Shown here in pieces: positions 7,712-10,901 of a stretch of 10,901 nt of DNA. Source of the DNA: Flavobacteriales bacterium (lineage in GTDB: Bacteria; Bacteroidota; Bacteroidia; Flavobacteriales; Parvicellaceae); assembly GCA_014239715.1 (NCBI GenBank), contig JAAZYJ010000128.1, positions 1 to 10,901 of the forward strand, in the 5' to 3' direction. Every line of letters begins with the position of its first letter. Positions within the stretch are counted from its first letter, which is position 1. The position numbers were made by a program, and so were the translations under genes. Under the pieces are notes generated by a model, which made no database searches, was not told where the DNA came from, and worked only from the letters and a program-made list of their open reading frames with translations.

Positions 7712-7957
7712 ATGAAAAAATGTACTCTTCTATTGTCTGGACTTCTAGTGATAGTGTTGGTTATGGTCGGACAGGTCGCGAACGCTCAACTTGCTGGTGG
7801 AGGACCTCCAGGCGATCCATCGGGTGGTGACCCTCCATGCTGGCCTCCACCGTGCATTCCAATTGACGGAGGATTAGGAGTACTTCTTGCTGCGGGTGCT
7901 ATTTTCGGCGGAAAGAAAATTTACGACGCATCGAAAGAAAATGAAACAAAAAGTTGA
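7712..7957 (+). CDS. Small secreted peptide with PID-CTERM-like exosortase sorting signal
   Basis: An 81-residue protein. Residues 1-25 are a signal peptide (MKK, a hydrophobic core, then ANA/Q as the likely cleavage site). Residues 26-49 are Gly/Pro-rich with two cysteines in CWPPPC (43-48). Then comes the tripartite C-terminal signal: P50-I51-D52, a short hydrophobic helix (GGLGVLLAAGAIFGG, 53-67) and a basic start to the tail (KK, 68-69). From memory, Bacteroidota proteins with this P-I-D motif, helix and basic tail are called PID-CTERM proteins and pair with a bacteroidetal exosortase; that gene follows immediately here. If cleaved near PID, the mature product would be only about 25 residues. 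ATG 7712 is chosen over the TTG at 7682 because it starts a proper signal peptide and the promoter lies between them. Function beyond being a sorting substrate is unknown. Confidence 0.8.
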   Translation: MKKCTLLLSGLLVIVLVMVGQVANAQLAGGGPPGDPSGGDPPCWPPPCIPIDGGLGVLLAAGAIFGGKKIYDASKENETKS

Positions 7958-7978
7958 GACCCATCTCAACTTTTTTTT
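7948..7978 (+). terminator. Rho-independent terminator or attenuator between peptide gene and exosortase gene
   Basis: A perfect 12-bp stem (left arm AAAAAGTTGAGA 7948-7959, right arm 7964-7975) closes a 4-base CCCA loop and runs into eight Ts (7971-7978). The peptide gene's stop codon (7955-7957) lies inside the left arm, and the exosortase ATG begins at 7979, directly after the T-run. Partial termination here would make far more substrate mRNA than enzyme mRNA. Confidence 0.85.
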
Positions 7979-8560
7979 ATGAAAAAATTGTTTCGAAATA
8001 AGGTCGCCTCATTCCTGATATTGGCGTTACTGTTATTCATTTCCTGGCAATTTGTATACTTCTACTTCATCAGTCCAAGCACAGATCTGAACAGTGCTAT
8101 TTCTATGAACCTAGCATATTCAGCAAATGAAATATTGCACTGGTTCGGATACAACAGCATTGTCGACATACAACTTTTACAGGAAGAGGGAAGAGAAGTA
8201 GAATACATCATCCTAAGGATAAAAGACAGCTACCTCCCCGGCGTTAGAATTGGAGATGCATGTAATGGGCTCAATCTCTTCGGGTTATTTTTAGTAGTTC
8301 TGATTGCCTTTCCCGTAAAGGAAAACAAAGCAAAAAACTATCACAAATTTTGGTTCATCCCGTTAGGGATACTATTGATCCACGTAGTTAATATTATCAG
8401 GGTAGTTGTATTAACAGTAATAGCCACATACAACTATGAGGCCTTGAACTTCAATCACGACGTGACCTTTAAACTCATCACGTACACCTTTATATTCATG
8501 TTGTGGTATATCTGGATGAATAAATTTGCCGGGTTTAAAATGAAGAAGCGCTTGGAATGA
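7979..8560 (+). CDS. Exosortase-family transmembrane protease/transpeptidase (bacteroidetal type, XrtX-like)
   Basis: This 193-residue multi-pass membrane protein carries the exosortase/archaeosortase catalytic triad: Cys95 in GDACNGLNLFGLF (93-105), Arg141 in NIIRVVVLT (138-146) and His160 in NHD (159-161). Helices lie at about 10-31, 98-112, 124-150 and 164-180, with a soluble segment (about 33-90) between the first two. Exosortases recognise a short C-terminal motif plus helix plus basic tail on exported proteins and remove it, probably joining the protein to an extracytoplasmic acceptor. The 81-residue PID protein just upstream is the obvious substrate. The ATG at 7979 has no room for a Shine-Dalgarno site because it abuts the terminator T-run, so expression probably depends on read-through and reinitiation. 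The exosortase fold is clear; the subfamily label is from memory. Confidence 0.9.
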   Translation: MKKLFRNKVASFLILALLLFISWQFVYFYFISPSTDLNSAISMNLAYSANEILHWFGYNSIVDIQLLQEEGREVEYIILRIKDSYLPGVRIGDACNGLNLFGLFLVVLIAFPVKENKAKNYHKFWFIPLGILLIHVVNIIRVVVLTVIATYNYEALNFNHDVTFKLITYTFIFMLWYIWMNKFAGFKMKKRLE

Positions 8561-9033
8561 AAATGAATTGGAGCATAGCGATCAATTTGATTTTTATTAG
8601 TTGCATTTCCGGCCTATATTTCTTCAGAGATTTCGTGTTTGTTAACTCAAATAGTCAGATTGAATATTTAAAAGACATCATTGGGAATGAGTATGCAGAT
8701 AGCTTCCCGAACTATACTCATTCCAAAATGGTCCGTTTCTTTGGCAACTGGAACATTCAAACAATAATTAATTTTAAATGGTATATGACCCTGGCGTTTA
8801 CAGCAGTATTTGGCATCGTTACTTCTATTGGGCTGTACATCGCAAACACCAAGAGAATTGCAATCTACGCTTTGATCATTTACATTGTTTGTTTTGTCAT
8901 CGCATATCTGATCTCGTTAATGACTTATCCCGTTGCCAGACAAATAGTCGCTTTGCTACACAGCCCGATTCCATACTTGTTACTGCTGATCGCCGGATTT
9001 ATTGAAACCAGAATTGACGATAGACATGATTGA
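8557..9033 (+). CDS. Exosortase-associated small membrane protein
   Basis: A 158-residue integral membrane protein with about four hydrophobic helices (about 5-22, 76-94, 101-121 and 136-149) and one extracytoplasmic-looking soluble loop at about 25-72. It overlaps the exosortase gene by ATGA (8557-8560), the usual sign of translational coupling, so the two products are probably needed in fixed ratio. Small membrane proteins next to exosortases are known in Bacteroidota; from memory this resembles the one named XrtX-associated membrane protein, but I see no catalytic motif. A second in-frame ATG at 8563 is an alternative start. Its job is unknown; a substrate-presenting or complex-stabilising partner is the simplest guess. 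Confidence 0.75.
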   Translation: MKMNWSIAINLIFISCISGLYFFRDFVFVNSNSQIEYLKDIIGNEYADSFPNYTHSKMVRFFGNWNIQTIINFKWYMTLAFTAVFGIVTSIGLYIANTKRIAIYALIIYIVCFVIAYLISLMTYPVARQIVALLHSPIPYLLLLIAGFIETRIDDRHD

Positions 9034-9706
9034 AAAACGAATACTTCATGAAGACAATCATTTGATAGCAGTGGAAAAGCTTCCATCTGATATAGTTCAA
9101 GGAGACAAAACCAAAGACAAACCGCTGAGTGAAATGGTAAAGTCTCACCTTAAAGAAAAATACAACAAGCCGGGTAATGTGTTTTGTGGAGTAATACATC
9201 GAATAGATCGCCCGGTGAGCGGGATAGTCATCTTTGCTAAAACATCAAAAGCTCTTGCGAGAATGAACAAATTATTCCAAGAGAAAAAAGTTCAGAAGAC
9301 CTATTGGGCCGTGGTTAAAAACAAACCTAAACCAAACAAAGGAAAACTGGAGCATTTCCTGCTAAAGAACCAGAAACAGAATAAGTCGTACTCCGTGGAC
9401 CCAGCTAAAGGGAAAAAAAGCGCGTTGACCTATGAGTGTATTTTTTCGAGCGACCGATACCATTTATTGAAAATAACACCCCATACCGGAAGGCACCATC
9501 AGATCAGATGCCAATTGAGTCTGATCGGTAGCCCGATCAAGGGAGATCTGAAATATGGATTTGACAGGTCCAACAAAGACGGCTCCATACACCTGCACGC
9601 CGTCCAACTGGAGTTCGAGCATCCCATTTCTAACCAACCCATAAAAATCAAATGTTCACCTCCAACGGATAAGCTATGGGATTTCTTTTCTGCAGCTAAC
9701 CTTTGA
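9026..9706 (+). CDS. RluA-family RNA pseudouridine synthase
   Basis: A 226-residue cytoplasmic enzyme that converts uridine to pseudouridine in rRNA or tRNA. The catalytic block is HRIDRPVSGIVIFAKT with the essential Asp61. PHTGRHHQIRCQL (152-164) is the second conserved family motif. There is no N-terminal S4 domain, as in the short RluA/TruC-like forms; which RNA is modified cannot be told. ATG 9026 is preferred over the in-frame TTG at 9002: the family starts right before the EKRILHEDNHLIAVEK strand. It overlaps the preceding membrane-protein gene by 8 bp (9026-9033), so this housekeeping gene seems to ride on the exosortase operon. Its 3' end overlaps the convergent ArfB-like gene by 11 bp. 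Confidence 0.93.
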   Translation: MIEKRILHEDNHLIAVEKLPSDIVQGDKTKDKPLSEMVKSHLKEKYNKPGNVFCGVIHRIDRPVSGIVIFAKTSKALARMNKLFQEKKVQKTYWAVVKNKPKPNKGKLEHFLLKNQKQNKSYSVDPAKGKKSALTYECIFSSDRYHLLKITPHTGRHHQIRCQLSLIGSPIKGDLKYGFDRSNKDGSIHLHAVQLEFEHPISNQPIKIKCSPPTDKLWDFFSAANL

Positions 9707-10100
9707 TCTTTTTTCTGCTCTCCTTACGTTGTGATTGTTTCTTCTTGTTTACAAGCCTCTTCTCTTTCTGTGCTTTAGACACCTTATGCTTTTTCCTAAC
9801 CTTCTTCGGTCTCAGAGATTGTATCAACAGGTCAATGAACTTTTGATTCGCAAGATTCTTGTTCTTGAGCTGACTTTTATATTTCTGCGCAACAATTTGT
9901 ATTTGGCCTTTTCGAGAAATTCTGTTTTTCAACACCTTATTTAAAAGATCTATTTGCTCAGCAGACAGCGCTGTTGAGGCATTCAGGTCAAACACCAGAA
10001 CCACTTTTGTCTCCACCTTATTTACATGCTGGCCGCCGCTTCCTTGACTTCTCGATGTCAGGTAGCTCACTTCATTCAGTATGGCTAGGCGTTGAAACAA
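9696..10100 (-). CDS. arfB: ArfB-type peptidyl-tRNA hydrolase (alternative ribosome rescue factor), TTG start
   Basis: A 134-residue protein with the release-factor-like GGQ catalytic loop in TSRSQGSGGQHVNKVETKV (15-33, G22-G23-Q24) and a Lys/Arg-rich C-terminal tail (about 100-134) that in ArfB/YaeJ enters the empty mRNA channel of stalled ribosomes. It frees ribosomes stuck without a stop codon by hydrolysing the peptidyl-tRNA. Length is close to E. coli ArfB (140). The frame contains no ATG at all. A stop (TAA, 10107-10109) closes it just upstream, so a non-ATG start is needed; TTG at 10100 gives the length expected before the GGQ loop. It converges on the RluA-family gene with an 11-bp overlap and no terminator hairpin between them. 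Confidence 0.9.
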   Translation of the reverse strand: MFQRLAILNEVSYLTSRSQGSGGQHVNKVETKVVLVFDLNASTALSAEQIDLLNKVLKNRISRKGQIQIVAQKYKSQLKNKNLANQKFIDLLIQSLRPKKVRKKHKVSKAQKEKRLVNKKKQSQRKESRKKIKG

Positions 10101-10155
10101 AACAAATTAATAACGTATAATCAACCAAAAAGGATGCAACAGACAACCGAATAAT

Positions 10156-10629
10156 GTGAACGATTGTAAAAAGATAAATTATATTCGCTTGGTGCGTATC
10201 ATATTAATCCTTCTTCTTGTTATGACGGTAAATGTATCGATCTCGCAGTACAACCGAACAAGGACTGTCCACATAGATACTTTTGCAACCGGTGGTGTAT
10301 TCTTATATAAAACAATAAAAAAAGTGCAGTCAAAAGAATTCAAGCTACACGATTTTTACCTAAAAGAAGCTACACGAGAAAAGTACTTTTACCCAAGTGG
10401 AAATAAATCAGCTGAAGTTCAGCGGATCACGAAAAAAGGGAATTATGGTAAGTACTGTTTTGAAATTAAATTCGAACAAAAAGAATATTTCAAAAATGGC
10501 AAGCTTAAAAGTCGGGAGATCAACTTATGCGACTGTTACAAAGTAAAAAAATATCACTACGATGAGAAAGGAAGTCTCACCTCGTTTGAATACACAAAAA
10601 ACAGATGGATTAAAAAGAAAATGGACTGA
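10156..10629 (+). CDS. Small secreted protein with MORN-like repeats, function unknown
   Basis: A 157-residue protein starting at GTG 10156. This start yields a complete signal peptide (basic residues, helix at about 12-26, likely cut at SIS/Q near 30); the first in-frame ATG, at 10222, would destroy it. The rest is Lys/Tyr-rich and contains three degenerate units of the MORN_2/YwqK type: KYFYPSGNKSAE (77-87), KEYFKNGKLKSRE (109-121) and KYHYDEKGSLTSFEY (132-146). Two cysteines sit together in CDC (125-127). Such repeats are common in secreted Bacteroidota proteins of unknown role. It is divergent from the ArfB-like gene, 55 bp away, and 22 bp upstream of the M23-like gene. Confidence 0.65.
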   Translation: MNDCKKINYIRLVRIILILLLVMTVNVSISQYNRTRTVHIDTFATGGVFLYKTIKKVQSKEFKLHDFYLKEATREKYFYPSGNKSAEVQRITKKGNYGKYCFEIKFEQKEYFKNGKLKSREINLCDCYKVKKYHYDEKGSLTSFEYTKNRWIKKKMD

Positions 10630-10651
10630 CCTTGAAGCACACTTATCGAAA

Positions 10652-10901
10652 ATGACGTTTGCCGAGATCATTCCCGATTCAAGAACCGAATCAATAAAAG
10701 TTGATCTATCCAAAAACACCCTCGATCGACTGAAAATTGCCAGTACATCCAGAGAGCAGCTTTCAGCATATATTTTTGGGGACAGCTCCATCAGACACGG
10801 AGGCTACATGGAGCGGCGAAACCTTTACTCACCCTTTCCGGAGTACGCCACAAACAGTCGTGACACCCATCTTGGAATTGACATTTGGGTGTCAGAAGGA
10901 A
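10652..10901 (+). CDS. M23-type zinc metallopeptidase, N-terminal fragment (3' end outside window)
   Basis: The frame is open from the ATG at 10652 to the end of the window (83 residues). The end carries RDTHLGIDIWVSEG, in which H73 and D77 form the HxxxD first zinc-ligand motif of M23/LytM peptidoglycan endopeptidases. The preceding GGYMERRNLYS (50-60) fits the stretch before that motif in a Bacteroidota M23 subgroup. The second zinc-binding motif (HxH) would lie downstream, so activity cannot be judged. The frame stays open upstream of the ATG, through the end of the MORN-like gene, and the residues just before it (LEAHLSK) look family-like, so translation may begin earlier, for instance at TTG 10586. 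No signal peptide is visible. Confidence 0.7.
   Translation, partial: MTFAEIIPDSRTESIKVDLSKNTLDRLKIASTSREQLSAYIFGDSSIRHGGYMERRNLYSPFPEYATNSRDTHLGIDIWVSEG

Noticed and set aside
9002..9025. N-terminal extension of the pseudouridine synthase from TTG 9002
   Set aside because: It would add eight residues not typical of the family, while ATG 9026 sits right at the expected start.
10525..10791. Minus-strand frame across the MORN/M23 junction
   Set aside because: It is antisense to two better-supported genes and shows no recognisable domain.

Overview
The window looks like a chromosomal segment of a Bacteroidota member, most likely a marine or soil Cytophagales-type bacterium. The reasons are a GH92 lipoprotein, an FHS-type sugar symporter, a bacteroidetal exosortase with a PID-type C-terminal sorting signal, promoters of the TAnnTTTG type, and weak Shine-Dalgarno sites. 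This placement is inferred from gene content only.

Left region (1-4108, + strand): the C-terminal part of an FHS/FucP-type sugar:H+ symporter, then a 975-residue GH92 alpha-mannosidase lipoprotein with C-terminal accessory domains. Convergent to it (4121-5128, - strand) is a Tat-type N4-(beta-N-acetylglucosaminyl)-L-asparaginase. Together these fit breakdown and uptake of N-glycans or glyco-asparagine.

Centre (5115-9706): a Wzc-like polysaccharide co-polymerase/BY-kinase with a Gly-Tyr tail is read leftward and overlaps the asparaginase start by 14 bp. Divergently, across a 209-bp control region holding two TATATTTG promoters and two perfect inverted repeats, runs a rightward operon. It contains an 81-residue PID-CTERM-like peptide, a perfect terminator/attenuator hairpin, an exosortase-family protein with Cys/Arg/His catalytic residues, a small multi-pass membrane protein overlapping it by ATGA, and an RluA-family pseudouridine synthase overlapping that by 8 bp. 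The likely theme is sorting of a tiny surface peptide coupled to exopolysaccharide export.

Right region (9696-10901): an ArfB-type ribosome rescue hydrolase (- strand, apparently TTG-started), a small secreted MORN-like protein, and the N-terminal part of an M23-type metallopeptidase cut by the window edge. I saw no tRNA, rRNA, CRISPR, insertion sequence or phage gene. No gene-free stretch exceeds 300 bases.
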